Below, piece after piece: positions 26,669-35,195 of a stretch of DNA of 64,000 nucleotides. This DNA is from Paenibacillus paeoniae. Its GTDB lineage: Bacteria; Bacillota; Bacilli; Paenibacillales; Paenibacillaceae. The stretch's first letter is position 1. Each line of letters starts with the position of its first letter. Location of the stretch: the NCBI RefSeq assembly GCF_003388735.1, contig NZ_QUBQ01000003.1, positions 413,321 to 477,320 of the forward strand, written 5' to 3'. Made by a program: the position numbers and the translations under genes. Under the pieces are notes generated by a model. That model searched no databases, was not told where the DNA came from, and worked only from the letters and a program-made list of their open reading frames with translations.

Positions 26669-29600
26669 TTAGATTAATCCGGATTGCTCCAGCAGCTGCT
26701 GAATCGCCGCTGCAACTTCGGCGCGGGTCATGTATCCTTTCGGTGCAAGCGTAGTTGCGCTCCTGCCGGATACGATACCGGCTTGCACGACTTCCGCGAC
26801 ACCGTTCTTTGCCCATGACCCTACCGCTGCCGCATCTACGAATGGACGCAGCGTCTCTTCCGCTGATTGCGCGTTCAGCTTGTCCCATAGCCCGGTCAGC
26901 TTCATTGATTTGGCGATAATCGCCATCGCCTGTTCCCGCGTGATCCTGTCGTTCGGGCGGAATGTCCCGTCGTTATACCCGTCGATCAGACCGTAGGCAT
27001 GAGCTGTCTGGATTGCGCTGTTATACCAGTCCGTTGTGTTCACATCCGAGAAGGACGTTGAACCGTTCTCCAGCTTCAGTCCTAATCCGCGAACTAAAAT
27101 CGTCGCAAACTCAGCTCTAGTGATGTCCCGGTCCGGGTTGAACTGGCCGTCTCCCGTTCCTTCGATGACCATCCGCGAGCCCATGTCATTCACGGCGTCC
27201 TTCGCCCAGTGGTTGGCAACGTCACTGAAAGTTAGCGGATTCCATACGACGGAATACGTGCTGTTGGTCATACTGTTGATGATAGCATAGTATTTGCCGT
27301 CGACCAGCTTGACTTGAGTTGGCACATGGCGGACTGTACCGTCGGCTTCGACAGCTACGCCTGTCGTAATTTTGTTCGGATCAACGCCTTCCGGGATTGC
27401 AATCGTTCTTGCCACGTAAGCGGTGAACTTCGATACTTCAACTGTCGTGTCTCCGTACGTCGCTTTCACTGTGAAGTGTACCGAAGGAACGACTAATGTA
27501 AACTCGCCTTTCGCTGCCACATTCTCTACGACTTTTGCCGCTTCTGCCGTTGGCGCGGCAATCTCGATTTGGACCTTGATGTCCTGCAGAGCAACCGACT
27601 TGCCGACTTTGTCGGATATGGCGTCGATATTGATCTGCTGCGCAGGGAGCGTGTATGCTACGTTGCCCGTTTGAATTGTTACAACCGCATGCTTGTTTTC
27701 CATGTTTTTGACTATTTGACCGTTCAGTTCGCCGATGACGATGTCGGACTTGGCACTCACCAGAATCGTGAGAATTGCGCCTTTCCCTTCAAGAGCGAGC
27801 TTGGCGTCCAGTTTCTTCTGATCAATGGCAATTGTCGTGACGGTTTGGTTGTTCCGTTTGCCAGTTGAAGCGGTTCCCGCATTTTCTTGCTTGCCGTTCA
27901 CCAATATGATGCCTGTATCATCGCTTGAGCTGTCGGGAGCAGGAGGTGATCCAGCGTCATCACCCTTTGAAGGCGCTGATTTTGCTTTTACCGTGACCGT
28001 GAATGTTTTCGTTACGGTTGCGCCACCTTTCGTAATGGTTGCCGTGAGCGTTACTGTTTTGTCTCCTGCTGTATAGGATGGACGGGTCACTTTGCCGTCA
28101 TTGGCAATGACGACTTGATCGCTGGACGACCAACTGATCGTCGTGCCGCTTGCTCCAGTTACAGGAAGAATCAGATCTGAGGTGACACTTGTTACGCTAT
28201 CTCCACTTTTAAAGTCGATTGCCAATGCAGACTTAGCCTCGGCTACGGCTTCCGCATCGGTCTGCGTCGTGTTGTTGACCGTGATCGTCAGCGTTTGCGT
28301 ATTGCCCGCGCTAAACGTAAACGTCAGGCTCGTCGTGCCAGTCGGCTGCTCCGCCAAGTATTCTTTCTTGATCGTTACTGTGCTGCCCGACACCGTATAG
28401 TCCGTGTCCGGCATCAGCGCCGTTGTGCCATTCGCGATGCTGGTCAGCGTATTGCCGTTCAGCGTCAGCGTCGTCGATACGTCTGCTTGCAGCGAAGCAT
28501 TCTGGTCGAAACTGCCTGCGTTCGGACTGAGCGTACTGTTACCCGGCGTCGTATCGCTGACCGTGATCGTCAGCGTTTGCGTATTGCCCGCGCTAAACGT
28601 AAACGTCAGGCTCGTCGTGCCGGTCGGCTGCTCCGCCAAGTATTCTTTCTTGATCGTTACTGTGCTGCCCGACACCGTATAGTCCGTGTCCGCTACCAGC
28701 GCCGTTGCGCCATTCGAGATGCTGGTCAGCGTATTGCCGTTCAGCGTCAGCGTCGTCGTTACGTCTGCTTGCAGCAAAGCATTCTGATCGAAGCCGCCTG
28801 CGTTCGGACTGATCGTACTGTTACCCGGCGTCGTATCGCTGACTGTGATTGTCAGCGTCTTCGTATTGCCCGCGCTGAAGTTAAACGTCAGGCTTGTCGT
28901 ACCGGTCGATTGTTGCGCCAGGTATTCTTTCTTAATCGTTACCATGTTGCCCGACACCGTATAGTCCGTGTCTGCTACCAGCGCCGTTGCAACATTCGCG
29001 ATGCTGGTCAGCGTATTGCCGTTCAACGTCAGCGTCGTCGTTACGTCTGCTTGCAGTGAAGCATTCTGGTCGAAGCTGCCTGCGTTCGGGCTGATCGTGC
29101 TGTTCTCCGGCGTCGTATCGCTGACTGTGATTGTCAGCGTTTGCGTATTGCCCGCGCTAAACGTAAACGTCAGGCTCGTCGTGCCGGTCGGCTGCTCCGC
29201 CAAGTATTCTTTCTTGATCGTTACTGCGCTGCCCGACACCGTATAGTCCGTATCCGGCATCAGCGCCGTTGCGCCATTCGCGATGCTGGTCAGCGTATTG
29301 CCGTTCAGCGTCAACGTCGTCGTTACGTCTGCTTGCAGCGAAGCATTCTGGTCAAAGCTGCCTGCGTTCGGGCTGATCGTACTGTTCTCCGGCGACGTAT
29401 CGCGGACCGTGATCGTCAGCGACTGCGTTTTACCCGCGCTGAAGTTAAACGTCAGGGTTGTCGTGCCGGTCGATTGTTGTGCCAAGTATTCTTTATTAAT
29501 CGTTACCGTGTTGCCCGACACCGTATAGTCCGTATCCGGCACCAGCGCCGTTGCGCCATTCGCGATGCTGGTCAGCGTATTGCCGTTCAGCGTCAGCGTC

Positions 29601-31426
29601 GTCGTTACGTCTGCTTGCAGCAACGCGTTCTTGTCGAAGCTGCCTGTGCTTGGGCTGATCTTGCTGTTCTGCACTGTGGTTGAGTCGGATTGCAGGATTG
29701 TTCCTGTTGCACCCACCGCTACATATGTGTCATTTCCGTAGGTCACACCACTTAAATTCTTCGTAGTACCGCTCCCGCGGTTTGTCCAGTTCGCTCCGTC
29801 GCTGGAGGTTACAATCGTTCCAGATTGTCCCACCGCCACATACGTGCTATTTCCGTAGGTGACGCCTGTTAAATTCTTCGTAGTGCCACTTGTTTGCGTT
29901 GCCCAATTCACTCCATCGCTGGAGGTTATAATCGTTCCAGATTGCCCCACCGCCACATACATCCCGTTTGCGTAGGCAATGCCTGTTAGACTATTCGTAG
30001 TTCCGCTTGTTTGCCTTGTCCAATTCACTCCATCGTTGGAGGCTACAATTCCTCCCCCTCCCGATATCGCCACATACATGCTGTTTCCGTAAGTGACGCC
30101 AGTTAGATTCATTGAAGCGCCGCTCCGTTGTTCTGTCCAGTTCACTCCATCATTGGAGGTCAATATCGTTCCAAATTGCCCCACCGTCACATACATACTG
30201 TTTCCGTAGGTGACGCCATTTAGATTACTTGATTCACCGCTTGTTTGCTTTGTCCAGCTCACTCCATCACTGGAGGTCACAATCGTTCCACTATTCCCAA
30301 CCGCCACATATTTACCGTTTCCATAGGTGATCCCATTAAGAGCACCAAAATTCGATGTGCTGCTCCTCCAGTTCTCTCCATCACTGGAGGTCACAATCGT
30401 TCCGCTTCCCACTGCCACATACATGCTGTTTTCGTAAGTGACGCCAGTTAGATTATTCATAATGCGGCTTCCTTGGGTCGTCCAGTTCGCTCCGTTGCTG
30501 GAGGTTACAATCGTCCCATTGCTTCCCACCGCCACATACATGTTGTTTCCGTAGGTGACGCCAGTTAGAATACTTATAATGCCGCTTGTTTGCGTTATCC
30601 AGGTCATGCCGTCGCTGGAGGTTACAATTGTTCCCATGCCCCCTAGCGCCACATACATGTTGTTTCCGTAGGTGACACCAGTTAGATCACTTCTAGTGCC
30701 GCTTGTTTGCGTTGTCCAGGTCATGCCGTCGCTGGAGGTTACAATTGTTCCCATGTCTCCCACTGCCACATATTCACGATTTCCATAGATGATATTACTA
30801 AGATTACCAGAATTCGAAGTGCCGACCGTCCAGTTCACTCCATCACTGGAGGTTACAATCGTTCCACTATTCCCAACCGCCACATACATACTGTTTCCGT
30901 AGGTGACGCCAAGTAGATGATTTGAAGTACCGCTCGTTTGCTTTGTCCAGTTCGCTCCATCGCTGGAGGTTATAATCGTTCCACTATTCCCAACCGCCAC
31001 ATACATGCTGTTTCCGTAGGTAACGCGAATTAGATAATCCGTATTGCTGCCGCTTGCTTGCGTTGTCCAGGTCATTCCGTCGCTGGAGGTTACAATCGTT
31101 CCACCGGGTCCCACTGCTACATATTTACCGTTTCCATAGGTGACCCCAAGGAGACTACCAGAATTCGATGTACTTCCCGCCCAGTTCACTCCGTCACTGG
31201 AGATTACAATCGTTCCATTGTCCCCAACCCCTACGTACTTACCGTTTCCGTAGGTAATACTACTTAAATGATTACTTGTGGGCAACGGATTCCGGACGTT
31301 CCACTCATCAAGAGCATCTGCAAAAGCATACTGTGGAAGATTGACCGCAAGCATTAACAATACCATGCACATTGATATCCAACGTTTGATCGATGCTACA
31401 GCTATTCTTTTTTCTTCCTTTCTCAA
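26669..31426 (-). CDS. Large secreted SLH-domain surface protein with tandem repeats
   Basis: The start chosen is TTG 31426, 8 bases after GGGGAAGGAAG; an in-frame TTG 33 bp upstream has no site. About 1,585 residues. A signal peptide (hydrophobic ISMCMVLLMLAVN, cleavage near YAFA-DA) is followed by ~15 units of about 40 residues with GNGKYVAVG..GTIVTSSDG, a beta-propeller-like (Ycf48/BNR) region. Next come five X2-type modules of 94 residues (NSTISPNAGSFDQNA ... TLTITVSDTTP), then an Ig-like domain (DAEAVAEAKSALAIDF ... VTLTATITKGG), an unassigned domain, and three C-terminal SLH motifs (FSDVANHWAKDAV, FSDVNTTDWYNSAI, FVDAAAVGSWAKNG). The SLH motifs anchor the protein to pyruvylated wall polymer. 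Probable role: surface adhesion or polymer binding. Confidence 0.92.
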   Translation of the reverse strand: MRKEEKRIAVASIKRWISMCMVLLMLAVNLPQYAFADALDEWNVRNPLPTSNHLSSITYGNGKYVGVGDNGTIVISSDGVNWAGSTSNSGSLLGVTYGNGKYVAVGPGGTIVTSSDGMTWTTQASGSNTDYLIRVTYGNSMYVAVGNSGTIITSSDGANWTKQTSGTSNHLLGVTYGNSMYVAVGNSGTIVTSSDGVNWTVGTSNSGNLSNIIYGNREYVAVGDMGTIVTSSDGMTWTTQTSGTRSDLTGVTYGNNMYVALGGMGTIVTSSDGMTWITQTSGIISILTGVTYGNNMYVAVGSNGTIVTSSNGANWTTQGSRIMNNLTGVTYENSMYVAVGSGTIVTSSDGENWRSSTSNFGALNGITYGNGKYVAVGNSGTIVTSSDGVSWTKQTSGESSNLNGVTYGNSMYVTVGQFGTILTSNDGVNWTEQRSGASMNLTGVTYGNSMYVAISGGGGIVASNDGVNWTRQTSGTTNSLTGIAYANGMYVAVGQSGTIITSSDGVNWATQTSGTTKNLTGVTYGNSTYVAVGQSGTIVTSSDGANWTNRGSGTTKNLSGVTYGNDTYVAVGATGTILQSDSTTVQNSKISPSTGSFDKNALLQADVTTTLTLNGNTLTSIANGATALVPDTDYTVSGNTVTINKEYLAQQSTGTTTLTFNFSAGKTQSLTITVRDTSPENSTISPNAGSFDQNASLQADVTTTLTLNGNTLTSIANGATALMPDTDYTVSGSAVTIKKEYLAEQPTGTTSLTFTFSAGNTQTLTITVSDTTPENSTISPNAGSFDQNASLQADVTTTLTLNGNTLTSIANVATALVADTDYTVSGNMVTIKKEYLAQQSTGTTSLTFNFSAGNTKTLTITVSDTTPGNSTISPNAGGFDQNALLQADVTTTLTLNGNTLTSISNGATALVADTDYTVSGSTVTIKKEYLAEQPTGTTSLTFTFSAGNTQTLTITVSDTTPGNSTLSPNAGSFDQNASLQADVSTTLTLNGNTLTSIANGTTALMPDTDYTVSGSTVTIKKEYLAEQPTGTTSLTFTFSAGNTQTLTITVNNTTQTDAEAVAEAKSALAIDFKSGDSVTSVTSDLILPVTGASGTTISWSSSDQVVIANDGKVTRPSYTAGDKTVTLTATITKGGATVTKTFTVTVKAKSAPSKGDDAGSPPAPDSSSDDTGIILVNGKQENAGTASTGKRNNQTVTTIAIDQKKLDAKLALEGKGAILTILVSAKSDIVIGELNGQIVKNMENKHAVVTIQTGNVAYTLPAQQINIDAISDKVGKSVALQDIKVQIEIAAPTAEAAKVVENVAAKGEFTLVVPSVHFTVKATYGDTTVEVSKFTAYVARTIAIPEGVDPNKITTGVAVEADGTVRHVPTQVKLVDGKYYAIINSMTNSTYSVVWNPLTFSDVANHWAKDAVNDMGSRMVIEGTGDGQFNPDRDITRAEFATILVRGLGLKLENGSTSFSDVNTTDWYNSAIQTAHAYGLIDGYNDGTFRPNDRITREQAMAIIAKSMKLTGLWDKLNAQSAEETLRPFVDAAAVGSWAKNGVAEVVQAGIVSGRSATTLAPKGYMTRAEVAAAIQQLLEQSGLI
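28277..29687 (-). repeat. Five 282-bp tandem repeats encoding X2-type modules
   Basis: The segment GACCGTGATCGTCAGCG or a close variant recurs at 28277, 28559, 28841, 29123 and 29405, exactly 282 bp (94 codons) apart. High nucleotide identity between units indicates recent duplication or gene conversion. Confidence 0.9.
29690..31290 (-). repeat. About fifteen ~120-bp repeats encoding propeller-like units
   Basis: Units built on (reverse strand) TATGTGGCGGTGGG and ATTGTAACCTCCAGCGATGG recur every ~115-125 bp, encoding YVAVG and IVTSSDG. They are more diverged than the 282-bp repeats downstream. Confidence 0.85.
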
Positions 31427-31886
31427 TTCCCATCTTCCTTCCCCTAGTTGAAATGACAAAAATCCCTTCCAAACGACAACACTTGCTCATAACCTGTCAC
31501 AGCTTCCCAACCCGCGCTCGACAAGGCCTTACACCTTTTTTCTCTTCCCCCGTCGCCATCGGATTCCCCTCATGCTAATCCAATCGCTCTCACTTCTTAT
31601 CCCTCGAATGGTTTCGAAAAGAATAGGGGTCTCGGATCAGTGCGGCGGGAATGCTTTGGAGGATAGCCAACGCCCCTATGCAACAGCTTCCCTTGGCTGA
31701 GCTTGGGAGGACTTAGGGGTTAACAAGTTATATGCAACATTGTTCCGCCCCAACAACTCTTTCGGGTGCTACTTTACTTTGCGACTTCCGTGACAATCCG
31801 TTCGGCTTGTCACGACCACAGACGGATACAGAATAATAGTATCAAACGCCTCTCACAAAATTCTCACAAACGATCTTCTCTTATAA
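31427..31886 (-). other. Long leader region of the SLH gene
   Basis: About 450 bp upstream of the SLH gene, without an open gene. It contains a rhodanese-tail repeat copy (31477-31591) and, further upstream, the hairpin GTGACAAGCC-GAACG-GATTGTCAC-like dyad near 31787-31813 and other short GC-rich dyads. It could be a structured 5' untranslated region; no known riboswitch consensus was matched by eye. Confidence 0.4.
31477..31591 (-). repeat. Dispersed rhodanese-tail repeat, copy with GGTGTAAGGCC block
   Basis: On the minus strand, GAGAGCGATTGGATTAGC...GGTGTAAGGCC...GCGCGGGTT...GCTGTGACAGGTTATGAGCAA closely matches 54325-54430 and, in its second half, 61450-61506. The 3' half of the hairpin found in the other copies is lost here. 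Confidence 0.75.
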
Positions 31887-32155
31887 ATCTTCGGGAAGTT
31901 TTACTGGGATTTCATTGACAAGCGGCTTACCGCTTATTATGAAGGGGATTTGACACTGCCCGCTCTCAATCTGGATTGGGAGCAGCCATTACCGCTGTCA
32001 CCGAGCGCTTTGACAACTTCAAAGGCATCGAAACCACTGAACGAGAAGATCTTGGTGAAGGGGGATGGCAACTCAGCCAGTCTGACCACCTGATTGGCCA
32101 GCCTATAACAGAGGAGATGGCCCAAAGCTGGTTCGATGCAGCGCGCGATTATTGA
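31887..32155 (+). pseudogene. Frameshifted remnant of an unrecognised gene
   Basis: One frame from 31887 reads KFYWDFIDKRLTAYYEGDLT LPALNLDWEQ, and a second frame ending at TGA 32153 reads TERFDNFKGIETTEREDLGE GGWQLSQSDH ... SWFDAARDY. Amino-acid usage looks coding in both parts, with a shift near 31985. There is no start. The family was not recognised. Confidence 0.4.
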
Positions 32156-32287
32156 ATGCACAGTTTATTTTATTTACCACTTCAAGAGATCAATAGGAAT
32201 AAACACTTTTGTGGTACAATGATACGAGCAAATCAAGGGCTATATATGTTTTAACAATGGTGCTTACATGAATGGAGATAAAGAAAA

Positions 32288-33844
32288 ATGAGTTTGTTAA
32301 CGGTTGAGCAATTATCACATACGTTTGGCGATCGGGTATTGTTTAAAAATGTGTCGTTCCGTTTGCTTGAGGGAGAGCATGTCGGCCTGGTTGGCGCGAA
32401 TGGTACAGGGAAATCTACGCTTATGAATATTTTGACAGGCAAGCTCCTGAAGGACGAAGGCAAGGTAGAATGGACGCCTCGCGTTCGCTACGGTTATTTG
32501 GATCAGCATACGAAGCTTGAAGCAGGTAAAACGATTCGGGATGTCTTGAAGGATGCGTTTTTGCCTTTACTTGTATTAGAAGAAGAACTTAACGATATAA
32601 CGGGGCAAATGGGCGATGCCGATTCGGATACGTTAGATCAGCTTCTTGAGCGTATGGGAGAAATTCAAGAGGAGCTTGAAATTGGGGACTTCTATTTAAT
32701 CGACGTGAAGATCGATGACATGTCCAATGGTTTAGGCCTGAATGTGATCGGGCTTGATCGTGACGTCACCTCGCTTAGCGGCGGACAGCGGACGAAGGTT
32801 CTGCTCGCCAAGCTGCTGCTTGAGAAGCCTGGAGTTTTATTGCTTGACGAGCCTACGAACTATTTGGATGAAGAGCATATTAACTGGCTGACTAATTATT
32901 TGAAAAATTATCCGTATGCGTTTGTTCTTATTTCTCATGAAACAGGCTTTATGAATCAGATCGTTGACGTGATCTATCATCTTGAATTTACGAAGTTGAC
33001 GCGTTACTCGTCCAATTATGAGAAGTTTCTGGAAATGGCTGAGTTGAACAAAGCGCAGCATATCGACGCTTACGAGCGGCAAAAGGATTATATTAAGAAG
33101 CAAGAGGAATTTATTCAAAAAAACAAGGCGCGCGCTTCAACCTCTGGCCGTGCAAAGAGCCGCGAGAAGCAGCTCGACCGTATCGATCGCATCGACAAGC
33201 CGGAGGAAGCGGCAAAGCCGACCTTTAACTTTAAAGAGTCCAGAACTAGCGGCAAGACCGTATTTGAAGCAGAGGGAATGGTTATCGGCTACAATAAGCC
33301 GCTCCTTCCCAAGATGGATATGGTTATTGAGCGAGGCGATAAAATTGCAATTGTGGGCTGCAACGGCGTCGGGAAATCAACGCTCTTAAAGACGATTCTT
33401 GGCGTTATTTCTCCACTGGAAGGCAAAACGTATCTGGGCGATTATTTATCTCCTGCTTACTTCGAGCAGGAAGCAAAGGCGCCGACCATGACTCCGCTAG
33501 AGGACGTGTGGGATGAGTTTTCCTTTATGAACCAGCATGAGGTTCGGGCAGCGCTAGCCCGCTGCGGCCTAAAGAATGAGCATATTACACGTTCGCTTAA
33601 CCAACTCAGTGGCGGAGAGCAAGCGAAGGTTCGTTTGTGCAAGCTGATGATGCGAGAGAGCAACTGGATTTTGTTCGATGAGCCGACGAACCATTTGGAC
33701 GTAGTCGCCAAAGCCGAATTGAAGCGTGCGTTAAAGGCATATAAGGGTACTGTCGTTCTGGTCTCTCATGAGCCTGATTTTTATATGGATTGGGTTACAA
33801 AAACATGGGATGTAGAGGCCTGGTCGATGAAAAGCCTGACATAA
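32288..33844 (+). CDS. ykpA: ABC-F family ATPase, YkpA/YbiT type
   Basis: The protein has 518 residues and starts 10 bases after GGAG. It is a soluble tandem ABC protein: first module GANGTGKST, LSGGQRTK and LLLDEPTNYLD; second module GCNGVGKST, LSGGEQAK and LFDEPTNHLD. The linker contains the basic coiled segment YERQKDYIKKQEEFIQKNKA and RASTSGRAKSREKQL. Length and the QKDYIKKQEEFI linker match YkpA/YbiT, housekeeping ABC-F translation factors acting at the ribosome. It stands as a single gene with its own terminator (33937-33966). It is unlike the AT-rich ABC-F at 19.8 kb and looks native. Confidence 0.92.
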   Translation: MSLLTVEQLSHTFGDRVLFKNVSFRLLEGEHVGLVGANGTGKSTLMNILTGKLLKDEGKVEWTPRVRYGYLDQHTKLEAGKTIRDVLKDAFLPLLVLEEELNDITGQMGDADSDTLDQLLERMGEIQEELEIGDFYLIDVKIDDMSNGLGLNVIGLDRDVTSLSGGQRTKVLLAKLLLEKPGVLLLDEPTNYLDEEHINWLTNYLKNYPYAFVLISHETGFMNQIVDVIYHLEFTKLTRYSSNYEKFLEMAELNKAQHIDAYERQKDYIKKQEEFIQKNKARASTSGRAKSREKQLDRIDRIDKPEEAAKPTFNFKESRTSGKTVFEAEGMVIGYNKPLLPKMDMVIERGDKIAIVGCNGVGKSTLLKTILGVISPLEGKTYLGDYLSPAYFEQEAKAPTMTPLEDVWDEFSFMNQHEVRAALARCGLKNEHITRSLNQLSGGEQAKVRLCKLMMRESNWILFDEPTNHLDVVAKAELKRALKAYKGTVVLVSHEPDFYMDWVTKTWDVEAWSMKSLT

Positions 33845-33936
33845 GAGATAGAGGGACCGCCTAGCTTAGATATAATCCGGTGATAGTGGTGAAGGTTAGC
33901 GATTAAGTGTTGGATAATTGCTTATACGCAGTTGCA

Positions 33937-33966
33937 AAAGTTGCCGTAATAACGGCAGCTTTTTTT
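33937..33966 (+). terminator. Terminator of ykpA
   Basis: AGTTGCCGT/ACGGCAGCT stem with a short AATA loop, followed by TTTTTT. Confidence 0.85.
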
Positions 33967-34117
33967 GTATGGCTATTATCCTGACATCGCGGTTCTTGGA
34001 TCACCACTCCAGCTTCAAAAAAGGCGTTTTGCCATAGCCAATAGCCTGTTCCTCTATCGCACCTACAAGAATTTACTATTAACAGAGGGTGAATTTCGAT
34101 AGGCAGAGGTGATAGAT

Positions 34118-35128
34118 ATGGCAATCATAGATGTGTTTCCGGGCAGTCCGGCTGCCATTCAAGATGCGGTGGATTTGGCGAACGAAGGGGACGTTATTCT
34201 GGTGCATAGGGGCACTTACCATGAAAGCGTAAGGCTACACGGCAATAAAAACAACCTCCGCATTGTTGCCAAGCATAAGCACCGCGTGATACTCGACGGG
34301 AAGCATGGCTTGCCGGAGGCGTTCGTTTTGGATAGCATCGCAGGTGTGGAGATTGCCGGATTCAGGATAAAAAACTACGTTACCGGCGGTATTCGAATCT
34401 TGAATGGAAAATCTCACCGCATCTTGGAAAACCAAATTAGTGAAATGAGCGGAGTCAGAGGCGACATTAGAGCTTTTGGCATATTCGTGAATCATTCTGA
34501 AGGCAATCTGCTCATGAAGAACAAAATTGAACGAATCGGAAGAGCAGAGGCGGGCAACGGGATTCAGATTGATGATTCCATTGGAACGTGGGTCCTGAGA
34601 AACAAACTGTTGAACAATTATTTACACGGGGTAGAGGTGGCTCTCGGCTTTCATAATGCCATTGCAGGGAATCAGATTTCTGGGAATAAGAGAGAGGGAA
34701 TCATGATTAGCGGGTCAGACAACAACCTGTTTCTAGACAACAAGCTCAAGCGTAACGGGGAAAATGGACTGTTCGCTCGTTCCACCAATAATTACATGAT
34801 AGGTAGCGATATTAAAGACAATCGTCTCAATGGCTTGCAGCTTACCTTTAATTACAATATGGCGTTCAATAACAAAATCAAAAACAACCGCCAAAGCGGG
34901 TTGTCGATCCTGTCGGACTTCAACGATATCCAGCAGAATAAAATAGAGAAGAACAGGAGTAACGGCGTAGTTATCCATCCCTCACATACAGCCAACTTCG
35001 TGTTTGAAAACAAATTTAAGAACAACAAACCGCAAAATATGAAAGATCAAGGCGTGGACAATAATATCCTTCAAAATGACAGCGATGAGCGTTATCGGGA
35101 TAATTACTGTCCTCAGCAGCGACTGTAA
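34118..35128 (+). CDS. Right-handed parallel beta-helix (NosD/CASH-like) protein
   Basis: The start at 34118 (MAIIDVFPGSPAAIQDAVDL) follows AGAGGTG by 6 bases; a GTG three codons upstream is too close to that site. The protein has 336 residues. After the N-terminal motif ...GDVILVHRGTYHESVRLHG, it has ~11 short coils rich in N-x-I/L-x-x-N (FLDNKLKRNGENGLF, MAFNNKIKNNRQSGLSIL). This is the ladder pattern of parallel beta-helices such as pectate-lyase-like, NosD and CASH proteins. There is no signal peptide or membrane segment, so it may be cytoplasmic or spore-associated. Function unknown. It is a single-gene unit. Confidence 0.85.
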   Translation: MAIIDVFPGSPAAIQDAVDLANEGDVILVHRGTYHESVRLHGNKNNLRIVAKHKHRVILDGKHGLPEAFVLDSIAGVEIAGFRIKNYVTGGIRILNGKSHRILENQISEMSGVRGDIRAFGIFVNHSEGNLLMKNKIERIGRAEAGNGIQIDDSIGTWVLRNKLLNNYLHGVEVALGFHNAIAGNQISGNKREGIMISGSDNNLFLDNKLKRNGENGLFARSTNNYMIGSDIKDNRLNGLQLTFNYNMAFNNKIKNNRQSGLSILSDFNDIQQNKIEKNRSNGVVIHPSHTANFVFENKFKNNKPQNMKDQGVDNNILQNDSDERYRDNYCPQQRL

Positions 35129-35195
35129 TAATCATGTTCTGAAGGGTGTGCAATGATATAATTTAAGAAACACAGAAAAGGCGGTCACTTGCGGC

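Noticed and set aside
28295..29683. Arg/Val-rich plus-strand frames repeated opposite the SLH gene
   Set aside because: They mirror the 282-bp repeats of the minus-strand coding sequence and show no gene features.
28277..31290. CRISPR-like array
   Set aside because: Repeats of 120 and 282 bp are in frame within one large surface protein and have no spacers; no cas genes are present.
31600..31860. Cyclic-di-GMP or ydaO-type riboswitch upstream of the SLH gene
   Set aside because: Fragments such as GTCGCAAAG looked suggestive, but the conserved core and order of elements of either class could not be matched.
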